This document shows positions 28,168 through 36,578 of a DNA stretch of 64,000 nt, one piece after another. The notes beneath the pieces were generated by a model. It searched no databases. It saw only the letters and a program-made list of their open reading frames with translations, and was not told the DNA's origin. The stretch comes from Qipengyuania proteolytica (GTDB lineage: Bacteria > Pseudomonadota > Alphaproteobacteria > Sphingomonadales > Sphingomonadaceae). A program made the position numbers and the translations under genes. Positions within the stretch are counted from its first letter, which is position 1. Each line of letters begins with the position of its first letter. The stretch covers positions 248,001 through 312,000 of the forward strand of contig NZ_JAIGNN010000001.1 of NCBI RefSeq assembly GCF_019711565.1. The letters are read 5' to 3'.

Positions 28168-29037
28168 CTACCTCGGCTTGTCCAGGGTCTGCACGGGCGA
28201 ACCCCACACCCGCTGCCGTTCGGCCATGAAGGCGCCAAGGATGGGATGGGGCATGGCTGCATATTCGCTCGGGCTCATGCCCATGAAGGCCTGGAACTCG
28301 TGCACGAAGTGGGCCTGGTCGTGATAGTGGCGATCGATCACCGAGGTCCAGCTGCCGCCCTCCAGCATGAAGGCGGCGAGGGTCCGCATCAGGCGCTGGC
28401 GACGCAACAGCAGCCGCGGCGAGAATCCGAAATGCCGGTGGCAGAGCCGCTCGAGCGTACGCTTTGAAAAGCCGGTGCGCGCGGCGAAATCCTCGACCTG
28501 CAAGAGGTACGGATCAAACATCACTTCATGGATGGCCAGGATCTTCTCGGCGTCGCGCGGCGGTTCGGCCAGCTTGCGGAAGAATGCCACGAGCTGTTGG
28601 AACTGATCGTCATCGTCCCCATCCTCGACGCACAGGATATCGCACAGGGGGACGAAGGGGGCGAACAGTTCGGATTGCTCGCCATCGAAACCGAGGTTGA
28701 CGTGATCGCCCGCCACCGCGCCGACGAACCGTGCCCAGCCGAGCGGCATGAAGCCGATACCCCAGGTCCGGGTCTTGCCGATTTCGAACCGCGAGGGGCG
28801 CGAACTGGGCCCGGTCGCCTGGAACCGCCGCGGCCCGATCAGCGGCCCGCCCGCCACGCTGGCGTTGGGAGGGTTGCTGGCGAAATACCGCAGATTGGCC
28901 CACTCGGGCTGGAGGTAATCGACCACCGTCTCGCCCTCGGGCAAGTCGATCTCGAGGCGGTAGAAACTCGTGAAGCAGGGGGCAATGTCCGCCGGCGGGG
29001 CGAAAAACCGCACGTCTATCCGGCATTCGACAGCCAA
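28168..29037 (-). CDS. AraC-family transcriptional regulator, paralogue 1
   Basis: Probable transcription factor of 289 residues and the first of the three tandem paralogues. The start is TTG at 29037, well supported by GGGAGGAG four bases upstream. The C-terminal domain has FAARTGFSKRTLERLCHRHF and YHDQAHFVHEFQAFMGMSP. It lies 56 bases beyond a terminator that ends the rpmI-rplT transcript, so it probably has its own promoter. Confidence 0.88.
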   Translation of the reverse strand: MAVECRIDVRFFAPPADIAPCFTSFYRLEIDLPEGETVVDYLQPEWANLRYFASNPPNASVAGGPLIGPRRFQATGPSSRPSRFEIGKTRTWGIGFMPLGWARFVGAVAGDHVNLGFDGEQSELFAPFVPLCDILCVEDGDDDDQFQQLVAFFRKLAEPPRDAEKILAIHEVMFDPYLLQVEDFAARTGFSKRTLERLCHRHFGFSPRLLLRRQRLMRTLAAFMLEGGSWTSVIDRHYHDQAHFVHEFQAFMGMSPSEYAAMPHPILGAFMAERQRVWGSPVQTLDKPR

Positions 29038-29092
29038 CCGACTCCTCCCACGAGGGTAAGTCTATCAACTTGTAGGTTCGCGACAAGTTAAC

Positions 29093-29130
29093 AAAAGAGA
29101 AGGGCGCCTCCCGGATGGGGAGACGCCCTT
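29093..29130 (-). terminator. Terminator of rpmI-rplT
   Basis: Read leftward, a 13-pair stem (29100-29112 with 29118-29130, one G:T pair) with a five-base loop is followed by CTCTTTTG. It begins 24 bases past the rplT stop and separates the ribosomal protein genes from the AraC genes that follow. Confidence 0.85.
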
Positions 29131-29153
29131 TCTTCTGTCGCATTTCGAAAGGC

Positions 29154-29513
29154 TTAGGCGGGAAGCGCCTTCTTGGCCTGTTCGATGATCGCCTTGAAGG
29201 CCACGCCTTCGTTCATGGCGAGATCGGCCATTACCTTGCGGTCCAGTTCGATGCCGGCGAGCTTGGTGCCGTGCATGAACTGCGAATAGGTCAGGCCTTC
29301 GGCGCGAACCGCGGCGTTGATGCGCTGAATCCACAGGGCGCGGAAGTTGCGCTTCTTAACCTTGCGGTCGCGATAGGCATACTGGCCGGCCTTTTCGACG
29401 GCCTGGCGCGCGATGCGGATGGTGTTCTTGCGGCGACCGCGATAGCCCTTGGCCTGGTCGAGAATCCGCTTGTGCTTCTGGCGGGTGGTCGTGCCGCGCT
29501 TGATACGGGACAT
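29154..29513 (-). CDS. rplT: 50S ribosomal protein L20
   Basis: Large-subunit ribosomal protein needed for early 23S assembly; in several bacteria it also represses its own operon. The 119 residues show the normal lysine/arginine-rich N-terminus ([18 protein letters not shown]) and globular C-terminus. It follows rpmI by 29 bases. The familiar neighbour pheS is displaced by three AraC genes. Confidence 0.98.
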   Translation of the reverse strand: MSRIKRGTTTRQKHKRILDQAKGYRGRRKNTIRIARQAVEKAGQYAYRDRKVKKRNFRALWIQRINAAVRAEGLTYSQFMHGTKLAGIELDRKVMADLAMNEGVAFKAIIEQAKKALPA

Positions 29514-29542
29514 AGCTTTGTACTCCTAAACTCGAAACGGGC

Positions 29543-29746
29543 TCAGTCGAGGCCGTAGGGGGCCCACTTCTTCACTGCCTTCCAGTCCGATTCGGACAGG
29601 ACAGTGGTGCCGCGGTTCTGACGGATGTACTTGGCGTTGTGGCTGATCAGGCGGTGGCGCTTGCCGGCGACACCATGCTTGACCTTGCCCGTGGCGGTGA
29701 GCTTGAAGCGCTTCTTGACGCCGCTCTTGGTCTTCAGCTTGGGCAT
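29543..29746 (-). CDS. rpmI: 50S ribosomal protein L35
   Basis: Small basic ribosomal protein, 67 residues from ATG at 29746, which has AGGAG seven bases upstream. The start [14 protein letters not shown] and the HRLISHNAK region are diagnostic. It is paired with rplT. infC, which normally precedes rpmI in many bacteria, is absent; an SDR gene lies upstream instead. Confidence 0.97.
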   Translation of the reverse strand: MPKLKTKSGVKKRFKLTATGKVKHGVAGKRHRLISHNAKYIRQNRGTTVLSESDWKAVKKWAPYGLD

Positions 29747-29875
29747 TTTCATCTCCTTGACAGAGACACGTCCGACCAGCCCTGGCAGCCCTTGTGGCCA
29801 GACCGGCGGTGAATCACGTGTCGGTGAAGGGCGCGCAAATAGCGGTTTCGCGCGAGAATGCAACCCTGCTTCGGG

Positions 29876-30628
29876 CTAGAAGTGCGTCACGTAGCCACCG
29901 TCGACGATCAGCGTATGGCCGGTCACATAGGATCCGTCGTCCGAGGCGAGGAAGGCCACCGCCCCGGCAATCTCCCGCGGCTCCGCCCAGCGCCCCAGCG
30001 ACGTACGCCGCGCGAGGTGTTCGGCAATGTCAGGGGTGTCGGTGAACCACTCCTCGTTCGCTTCGGTCAGGACGAAGCCCGGGGCAACCGCGTTCACGGT
30101 AATGCCATACGGCCCGAGTTCGGCGGCGAGCGAGCGGGTCACGCCGTCGAGGCCGGCCTTGCTCGCGGTGTAGGACGCATCGCCGCGGGCGATCTCGCTC
30201 GCGATCGAGGTGACGTTGACGATCCGCCCATAGCCGCGCGCGCGCATCAGCGGCACGGACCTGCGCGCCAGATCGAACGGCGCGACCAGATTGATGCGCA
30301 GCAAGCGCTCCATATCCGCGCGTTCGAGTTGGTCGAAACTGCGGCGGTCGCGGTCGCCCGCATTGTTGACGAGGATGTCGAGCCCGGTTTCGGCAGCGAT
30401 CCGGTCGAGCGCCGCAATGCACGCCGCTTCGTCCGCGAGGTCGAAGGCGAGCGGACGGACATCGCCCCCCATTTCCGCAGCCGCTTCGGCAAGGGCCGCT
30501 TCCTCGCGCCCGCCGATCCAGACGATCGCGCCCTCCGCCGCCAGGCGGCGCGCGATCTCGCGTCCCATGCCTCGCGCCGCGCCGGTGACCAGCGCGACCT
30601 TTCCGTGAAACCGTTCCCCCCGGGTCAT
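29876..30628 (-). CDS. SDR family oxidoreductase (beta-ketoacyl reductase-like)
   Basis: NAD(P)-dependent short-chain dehydrogenase of 250 residues. TGAARGMGREIA near residue 15 binds the cofactor, NNAG is near residue 88, the catalytic Ser-Tyr-Lys includes YTASK, and the C-terminus ends with VTGHTLIVDGGY as in FabG-like enzymes. Substrate unknown. It starts two bases after the next SDR gene stops, so the pair is probably one operon, preceded by the hisN-like phosphatase. Confidence 0.88.
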   Translation of the reverse strand: MTRGERFHGKVALVTGAARGMGREIARRLAAEGAIVWIGGREEAALAEAAAEMGGDVRPLAFDLADEAACIAALDRIAAETGLDILVNNAGDRDRRSFDQLERADMERLLRINLVAPFDLARRSVPLMRARGYGRIVNVTSIASEIARGDASYTASKAGLDGVTRSLAAELGPYGITVNAVAPGFVLTEANEEWFTDTPDIAEHLARRTSLGRWAEPREIAGAVAFLASDDGSYVTGHTLIVDGGYVTHF

Positions 30629-30629
30629 G

Positions 30630-31388
30630 TCAGTCCTCGTAGATCATCGTCACCGTCATGCCACCGTCGACGTTGAGGTGCTGGCCGGTCACGAAGCCGG
30701 CACGATGGAGGTATTCGACCGCCTCGGCAATGTCCTGCGGCGTACCGATCCGCCCGGCGGGATGCTGCGCGCGGTCCTTCTCGCGATGGTCGGGGTCATG
30801 CCGCTCCCCCTGTTTCTGCCAGGGACCGGTCTCGATCCAGCCGGGGCGGATCGCGTTGACCCGGATGTCCGGCCCGAGCGACACCGCCATGGCATGGGTC
30901 AGTGCATCGACACCGCCCTTGGCTGCGGCGTAGGCGAAACAGTCCGGCTCGCTCATCACCGCGCGGGTCGAGGAGACGTTGACGATGCTCGCTCCGCCCT
31001 CGGCCCCACGCAGCAGCTGCACGGCGGCGCGGCTGCACAGGAAGGCCGATGTCAGGCTGGCATCGATCCAGCCCTGCCATTCCTGCAGGGACAAATTCTC
31101 CAGCGGGCCGCCATAGGGATCGGCAATCCCGGCATTGTTGACGAGGCAGTCGAGCGGCGCCCCATCCAGCCAGTCTGCGATCCGGGCGAAGGCGCGCTTG
31201 ACCTCGCCCTCCTTGCCGACATCGCAGGTCAGCAGCAAGGCCTCACCGGTCGGAAGGGCCTGCCGCAATTCGGCCAGGGCCTCGGCATCCTTGTCGAGCC
31301 CGATCACGCGCCAGCCGAGGCCGTGAAAATGAAGGAGGATGGCGCGGCCGATCCCCGCCCCTGCCCCGGTTACGCATATCGTGGTCAT
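30630..31388 (-). CDS. SDR family oxidoreductase
   Basis: Short-chain dehydrogenase of 252 residues, only distantly like its neighbour at 29876. TGAGAGIGRAIL at about 7-18 binds the cofactor, NNAG follows, YAAAK holds the catalytic Tyr/Lys, and VDGGM closes the fold. A charged insertion (KQGERHDPDHREKDRAQ) after the usual PG motif is longer than in most relatives. Substrate unknown. Confidence 0.87.
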   Translation of the reverse strand: MTTICVTGAGAGIGRAILLHFHGLGWRVIGLDKDAEALAELRQALPTGEALLLTCDVGKEGEVKRAFARIADWLDGAPLDCLVNNAGIADPYGGPLENLSLQEWQGWIDASLTSAFLCSRAAVQLLRGAEGGASIVNVSSTRAVMSEPDCFAYAAAKGGVDALTHAMAVSLGPDIRVNAIRPGWIETGPWQKQGERHDPDHREKDRAQHPAGRIGTPQDIAEAVEYLHRAGFVTGQHLNVDGGMTVTMIYED

Positions 31389-31413
31389 GGCCGCTCAACG
31401 GCGCAGGCGCGGC

Positions 31414-32238
31414 TCAGTGCCCGTGGTCGTGATGCAGGCCATGCCCGCTCATTGCCTCGAGGACATCCTCGAGGCGTGCCGGATCGCCGAGTGCCAGCAC
31501 CGAGCCATCGCTGCCTGCGTCAAGCGGGTTGCCTTGCCAATCTGACATCGTCCCGCCCGCTCCCTCGACGATGGGGACGAGGGCGGCGTAATCGTGCAGC
31601 TTGAGGCCGGCTTCGCAGACGATGTCGAGATGGCCGCCCGCCAGCAGGCCATAGTTGTAGCAATCCCCGCCATAGACGATCATGCCCTGGCGCTTGTTGC
31701 GCCCGACCGCCTGCGCCAGCGCCATGTAGGGTTCTGCCTCCTCGGCGCTGAAATAGTGGGGGCTGCTGGTCGCCAGAACGGCGTCCGCCAGTTCGCGGCA
31801 ACTACGGGTCCGCACGACCTGGCCATTGAGCGTCGTCGGCTCGCCGATCCGCCCGACCCAGCGTTCGCCCGAGATCGGCTGGTCGATCACTCCCAAGACG
31901 GGCCAGCCATCCTGGACGAGCGCGATGAGCGATCCGAAGATCGGGCGCCCTGCCATGAAACTGATCGTGCCGTCGATGGGATCGAGCACCCATTGGCGTC
32001 CAGCACCCTCGCGGATTGCGCCGTATTCCTCTCCGAAGATGCCGTCTGCCGGACACTCGGCTTCCAGGATAGCGCGCATGGCGGCCTCGGCAGCGCGATC
32101 CGCTTCGGTGACCGGGCTGGCATCGCCCTTGCGCTCGTCGGCCCAACTGCCCCGGAACAGCGGACGGATCGCATCCCCGGCAGCATCTGCGAGGCGATTG
32201 GCGAGGGCGATATCGAAACTGTGGACCATGGATTGCAT
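31414..32238 (-). CDS. hisN: Inositol monophosphatase family, probably histidinol-phosphatase HisN
   Basis: Mg-dependent phosphatase of 274 residues. GEEYG at 69-73, DPIDGT at 86-91 and a later metal-binding Asp in HDYAAL are the family's metal site. The stretch GVIDQPISGERWVG is typical of the HisN branch, which removes phosphate from histidinol phosphate, but inositol-phosphatase activity is not excluded. Starts at 32238 or 32229; neither has a clear ribosome site. It heads a leftward group with two SDR genes and is divergent from an AraC-type gene. Confidence 0.82.
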   Translation of the reverse strand: MQSMVHSFDIALANRLADAAGDAIRPLFRGSWADERKGDASPVTEADRAAEAAMRAILEAECPADGIFGEEYGAIREGAGRQWVLDPIDGTISFMAGRPIFGSLIALVQDGWPVLGVIDQPISGERWVGRIGEPTTLNGQVVRTRSCRELADAVLATSSPHYFSAEEAEPYMALAQAVGRNKRQGMIVYGGDCYNYGLLAGGHLDIVCEAGLKLHDYAALVPIVEGAGGTMSDWQGNPLDAGSDGSVLALGDPARLEDVLEAMSGHGLHHDHGH

Positions 32239-32322
32239 TTGACATGTGTAACACGGGGGTCAAGAACCCCCGCGCAAACACTGCTCTGCCCTTCGCGTCG
32301 CACCGAAACGGGGAGCAAAACA

Positions 32323-33327
32323 ATAACAGACGATGCAGCCAGGTACCGCGCTGACGGTCCCGGGTCCGATGGCCGGACGGGACTGGTCTCGCTCACCGGT
32401 TGCACACCCGACGGCAAGCCGCTGGCCTACAGCCGGGCCCCCGCTCCCGACATCGCCCCTTGGGTCCATTCGCTGGCGGTAGCCGACATCGTGGCGCACA
32501 AGGGCAGCGGGCAGACCTGCGCCTTCTTTCTCGAAAACGCGGCGATCCGCGTCCTGCTCAAGGGCAAATGGCGGCTCGAAGCGGCCGACGGCACCCATCA
32601 GTTCGACGCTGACAAGAAGAGCCGGATCCTCTTTTTCGGACCGCAGACCCGCATCATGCCGATTGCGGTCGAAGGCCCGTTCCGCTTCATCCAGATGCAG
32701 TTCCACCCCGGCGCCAACGGCTCGCACGGCGAACTTTCGGCCACGGCGACACTCGACCGGATCGTCGATTTCGATCACGTGATCCCGCCCGACCGGCACG
32801 GGAAATACTTCAACGAGGACGACAGCAGGGGCCACTGGCTCGACATCTTCGAAAACGTCGCCCGCAACGTCCTCAATGCGCTCGCCGATGCGACCCCCTC
32901 GCCGCTCGTGATCGATTTCGAACGCCGTGTGCTGACCGACCATACCCTCGATCTCGACGCATTCGCCGATGAACACGCGATCAGCCGCCGTACGCTCGAG
33001 CGTGCCGTCCACAACGCCTATGGGATCAGCCCCAAGGCGGTACTGCGCCGCGCCCGCGTGCTCGACATGGCGGCAGCACTGCTCGGCGTCGCCATTCCCG
33101 AGGAAGAGGCGGAGTTCCGCCTGCGTTTCTTCGACCAGGCGCATATGACCAAGCAGATCAGGAAGTATTTCGGGATGTCGCCCGGCATGCTCGCCGCCTG
33201 CGAAGCGCATCTGCTGCGGATCGACCTCGAAATCCGGCAGATGCGCCGCGTCGCGGCGATGAAAGCCCTTGGAATGGCCGATGTGCCGTGGCGATCGCCG
33301 GACGAGCATCCGGCCTCCGACAGATGA
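32323..33327 (+). CDS. AraC-type regulator with uncertain start
   Basis: Likely transcription factor of about 334 residues. Its N-terminal domain (PDIAPWVHSLAV to MPIAVEGPF) is shared with the gene that follows, and the C-terminal AraC domain has DEHAISRRTLERAVHNAYG and FFDQAHMTKQIRKYFGMSP. The frame is open from 31594 but contains no ATG after the antisense hisN gene. The best ribosome site, GGGGAG, sits seven bases before an ATA codon at 32323, which I use as a tentative start; TTG at 32233 or 32239 is an alternative with no ribosome site. The end overlaps the next gene (ATGA). Confidence 0.78.
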   Translation: MTDDAARYRADGPGSDGRTGLVSLTGCTPDGKPLAYSRAPAPDIAPWVHSLAVADIVAHKGSGQTCAFFLENAAIRVLLKGKWRLEAADGTHQFDADKKSRILFFGPQTRIMPIAVEGPFRFIQMQFHPGANGSHGELSATATLDRIVDFDHVIPPDRHGKYFNEDDSRGHWLDIFENVARNVLNALADATPSPLVIDFERRVLTDHTLDLDAFADEHAISRRTLERAVHNAYGISPKAVLRRARVLDMAAALLGVAIPEEEAEFRLRFFDQAHMTKQIRKYFGMSPGMLAACEAHLLRIDLEIRQMRRVAAMKALGMADVPWRSPDEHPASDR

Positions 33328-34307
33328 AGTCCATGCCCCCGATCCGTTCGAAGACCGGCTCTACGCGGGACGGCGCGCCACTCTCCCTGGCGCGCGAACC
33401 GTCAGCGGATATCGCGCCCTGGTTTTACTGGATCGCGATCTCCGAGGGTGAACTTCCGGCCGACCTCACCGTGAATTGCGGCATGCTGGGCGACCAGGCC
33501 TGCATCCGGCTGCTCTGGGGCGGCACCTGGACTGCCGAAACTCTCGACGGGCATCAGGTGTTCGAAGCCGGGGAGGCCGGCACCACGCTCTATTTCGGCC
33601 CGCAGACGCGGTACATGCCGATCAGCGTGACCGGGTCCTACAAGGCGATCACGGTCCACCTGCGGACCGGAGCGCCGCCAAAGCTGGGCGGGCCCTCGCA
33701 GACAGTCTTGAGGGACCGCATCGTCGTACACGAGGATATCGTCGGGCACGGGAAGCTGACGAGCAAAATTCCGATCGATGCCGACTACGAGAGCTGGTTT
33801 ATCGCCGTCGAGCACCAGCTCCGCAAATTTCTCGATACCACTGCACGGCGCCTCCCAGACCCCGTCTCGGCGGCCTTCGAGCGTGAATGCCTCGCCTCGC
33901 CCGACTTCGCGATCGGCGATTTCGCCCAGGCGCACGGCCTGATGCCGCGGACACTCGAACGGACGATCAAACGCGATTTCGGAATGTCCGCCAAGCTCGT
34001 CCAACGCCGCGCCCGGGCGCTCGACATGGCGGCGACCTTGCTCGGTGTGGCGCCGGCAGACGATGAGCCCGAAGCGCGCCTGCGCTATTTCGACCAGTCG
34101 CACCTGATCCGCGAGATGCACAAGTTCTTCGGCATGCGGCCCAGCGAGCTGCTGAGCGGCGCGCATCCCTTCCTGCGGCTCAACATCGAATCGCGCGAGC
34201 GGCGCAAGCTCAAGGCGCTCGAAGAACTGGAACAACTCGAAGCTGACGGCGTCGCCCCGTGGCGCGATCCTGCTGCCGAACCGGTCTGGACCTTGCCGCC
34301 GGCCTAG
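33324..34307 (+). CDS. AraC-type regulator, paralogue of the preceding gene
   Basis: Likely DNA-binding regulator of 327 residues, clearly related to the gene before it over both domains: SADIAPWFYW, YFGPQTRYMPISV, then FAQAHGLMPRTLERTIKRDFG and YFDQSHLIREMHKFFGMRP. A C-terminal tail rich in Arg and Leu follows the AraC domain in both. The ATG overlaps the previous stop, so the pair is co-translated. Ten bases separate its stop from the convergent prs gene. No ligand or target is known. Confidence 0.85.
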   Translation: MKSMPPIRSKTGSTRDGAPLSLAREPSADIAPWFYWIAISEGELPADLTVNCGMLGDQACIRLLWGGTWTAETLDGHQVFEAGEAGTTLYFGPQTRYMPISVTGSYKAITVHLRTGAPPKLGGPSQTVLRDRIVVHEDIVGHGKLTSKIPIDADYESWFIAVEHQLRKFLDTTARRLPDPVSAAFERECLASPDFAIGDFAQAHGLMPRTLERTIKRDFGMSAKLVQRRARALDMAATLLGVAPADDEPEARLRYFDQSHLIREMHKFFGMRPSELLSGAHPFLRLNIESRERRKLKALEELEQLEADGVAPWRDPAAEPVWTLPPA

Positions 34308-34316
34308 CCGCAGCCG

Positions 34317-35252
34317 TCAGTCGAACAGCGAGCTGACCGAGCTTTCGTCGGCGATGCGGCGCACCGCCTCGCCGATCAGCGGGGCGATGGTGAGGATGCG
34401 GATGCGCTGCGAATCCTGCGCCGCGTCGGTCGCGCGGATGGTGTCGGTGATCACCAGTTCCTTCAGCGCAGAGCCGTCGACACGCGCCACCGCGCCGCCC
34501 GAAAGTACCCCGTGAGTTATATAGGCGGCCACCGAAGTTGCGCCCTGGTCGAGCAAGGCCTGCGCGGCGTTGCAGAGCGTGCCGCCCGAATCGATGATGT
34601 CGTCGATCAGGATGCAGTGGCGGCCCTTCACATCGCCGATGATGTTCATCACCTCGCTTTCGCCCGGGCGGTCGCGACGCTTGTCGACGATCGCCAGCGG
34701 GGCATTGTCGAGCCGCTTGGCGAGCGCGCGGGCCCGGACCACGCCGCCGACGTCGGGCGAGACCACCATCAAATCCTCGTCGCCATAGCGGGCCTGAATA
34801 TCGGCAGCCATGACCGGCGCGGCGTAAAGGTTGTCGGTCGGGATATCGAAGAAGCCCTGGATCTGGCCGGCGTGGAGGTCCACCGCCAGCACGCGGTCCG
34901 CACCTGCTTCGGTAATCAGATTGGCGACCAGCTTGGCCGAGATCGGCGTCCGGGGGCCGGGTTTGCGGTCCTGCCGGGCGTAACCGAAATAGGGCACCAC
35001 CGCCGTGATCCGCTTGGCCGAGGCGCGGCGCAGCGCATCGATGCAGATCAGCAGCTCCATGAGGTTGTCATTCGCGGGATAGCTGGTCGACTGGACCACG
35101 AAGACATCCTCGCCGCGCACGTTCTCGTGGATCTCGACGAAGATTTCCTCGTCGGCGAAGCGGCGCACCTGCGCATCCACCAGCGGCATCTCGAGATAGG
35201 CCGCGATCGCGCGGGCGAGCGGCAGGTTCGAGTTGGCGGCCATGATCTTCAT
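34317..35252 (-). CDS. prs: Ribose-phosphate pyrophosphokinase
   Basis: Makes PRPP from ribose 5-phosphate and ATP for nucleotide, histidine and tryptophan synthesis. The 311 residues have the class I features: [20 protein letters not shown] near the start, [10 protein letters not shown], and the PRPP-binding [11 protein letters not shown]. Length is normal. It lies downstream of a large palindromic element that separates it from glpX. Confidence 0.97.
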   Translation of the reverse strand: MKIMAANSNLPLARAIAAYLEMPLVDAQVRRFADEEIFVEIHENVRGEDVFVVQSTSYPANDNLMELLICIDALRRASAKRITAVVPYFGYARQDRKPGPRTPISAKLVANLITEAGADRVLAVDLHAGQIQGFFDIPTDNLYAAPVMAADIQARYGDEDLMVVSPDVGGVVRARALAKRLDNAPLAIVDKRRDRPGESEVMNIIGDVKGRHCILIDDIIDSGGTLCNAAQALLDQGATSVAAYITHGVLSGGAVARVDGSALKELVITDTIRATDAAQDSQRIRILTIAPLIGEAVRRIADESSVSSLFD

Positions 35253-35354
35253 GTGCGAATCCCCGTTAGCGGCAGTGCGACCCGCCTAGCGACACGTCAT
35301 CGAAACGCAACATGGAAGGGCGGGTTTTGAAGAGGAGTTTTCTTTGTTGCGTAC

Positions 35355-35488
35355 GGTCAGGACATCCGTCCTGACCTTGCTGTTCCGTCCCACTCCCCCA
35401 CCCGGCCACCCACGGCACTATACTGTTTGGGTGGCCGGGTGGGGGAGTGGGACGGAACAGCCGCAAGCCTTCGACGGATGTCGAAGGC
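35355..35488. repeat. Triple-hairpin palindromic element
   Basis: A 134-base intergenic structure between glpX and prs. The centre is a perfect inverted repeat of 34 bases (35379-35412 with 35428-35461) with a 15-base loop. It is flanked by two smaller perfect hairpins with nine-base stems and four-base loops: 35355-35363 with 35368-35376, and 35467-35475 with 35480-35488. The inner ten bases of the two small hairpins are inverted copies of each other (GACATCCGTC and GACGGATGTC), while their outer six stem bases differ and are changed on both sides, keeping each stem paired. This suggests a structured repeat element rather than a simple terminator. Confidence 0.9.
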
Positions 35489-35502
35489 GCACCCGACAAA
35501 AA

Positions 35503-36477
35503 CTACCTGCTTCGATGCTCGCCCCTGATCCAGCGGACGGTGCCGCTGCTGGCGCGCATCACCACGCTTTCGGTCGTCATGCGGCCGTCGCGGCGGTACT
35601 TCACGCCTTCGAGCAGCGAGCCCGAAGTCACGCCGGTGGCGGCGAAGATGCAGTCGCCCTTCACCAGGTCGTCGCGCGTGTAGATGCGGTCGAGATCGTC
35701 GATGCCCCACTTGCGGGCGCGGGCCTTCTCGTCGTCGTTGCGGAATACCAGGCGGCCATTGAACTGGCCGCCGACGCAGCGCAGCGCGGCTGCCGCGAGC
35801 ACGCCTTCGGGGGCGCCGCCCTGGCCCATGTACATATCGATCGTGGTGTCCTCGTCGGTGGTCGCGATCACGCCCGCAACGTCGCCGTCGCCGATCAGCA
35901 CCACGCCGCAACCGATGCCGCGCAGTTCAGCGATCAGGTCCGCATGGCGCGGCCGGTCGAGCACGCAGACGATGATGTCGGCGGGCTCCACGCCCTTGGC
36001 CTTGGCCACCGCCGCGACATTCTCGGTCGGCGTCTTGGCAAGGTCGATAATGCCTTCGGGATAGCCCGGGCCGACCGCCAGCTTGTCCATGTAGACGTCG
36101 GGCGCGTTGAGCAGGCAGCCTTCTTCCGCCGCCGCCAGCACCGCCAGCGCATTGGGGCCGGCCTTGGCGGTGATCGTGGTGCCTTCGAGCGGGTCGAGCG
36201 CGATGTCGATCTTCGGGCCCTTGCCCGGCGCGCCGCCGACCTTCTCGCCGATATAGAGCATCGGCGCCTCGTCGCGCTCGCCTTCTCCGATGACGACGGT
36301 GCCGTCCATGTAGAGCGTGTCGAAGGTCTTGCGCATCGCCTCGACCGCCGCCGCATCGGCCGCCTTCTCGTCGCCGCGCCCGATCAGCTTGGAAGCCGCG
36401 ATCGCGGCCGCTTCGGTCACACGGACCATTTCGAGCACCAGCACGCGGTCGAGCGGATTTTCGGCAGGCGAGTTCAT
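35503..36477 (-). CDS. glpX: Class II fructose-1,6-bisphosphatase
   Basis: Gluconeogenic enzyme that hydrolyses fructose 1,6-bisphosphate; 324 residues from ATG at 36477. Metal-site motifs include GEGERDEAPML and DPLEGTT. A longer reading to 36645 would add shadow sequence. In related genomes this gene often follows hom directly; here two small genes on the other strand lie between them. Its stop is 15 bases from the triple-hairpin element. Confidence 0.95.
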   Translation of the reverse strand: MNSPAENPLDRVLVLEMVRVTEAAAIAASKLIGRGDEKAADAAAVEAMRKTFDTLYMDGTVVIGEGERDEAPMLYIGEKVGGAPGKGPKIDIALDPLEGTTITAKAGPNALAVLAAAEEGCLLNAPDVYMDKLAVGPGYPEGIIDLAKTPTENVAAVAKAKGVEPADIIVCVLDRPRHADLIAELRGIGCGVVLIGDGDVAGVIATTDEDTTIDMYMGQGGAPEGVLAAAALRCVGGQFNGRLVFRNDDEKARARKWGIDDLDRIYTRDDLVKGDCIFAATGVTSGSLLEGVKYRRDGRMTTESVVMRASSGTVRWIRGEHRSR

Positions 36478-36578
36478 AAGCGGTTCAGTCCCTAGTCGGT
36501 GTATCGGTCGGCGAAGTCGGGTGGAACTTCGGGCATGCAATCGTATGCGCGAGCGCCCGATAGACAGGGAGCCGGGCA

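Noticed and set aside
26188..34307. AraC cluster as a defence or mobile island
   Set aside because: There is no integrase, transposase, toxin, nuclease or tRNA attachment site; composition matches the surroundings and housekeeping genes are interleaved.
35344..36495. Plus-strand frame running from the palindromic element across glpX
   Set aside because: It reads the palindrome and the reverse of glpX; class II FBPase on the minus strand explains the region.
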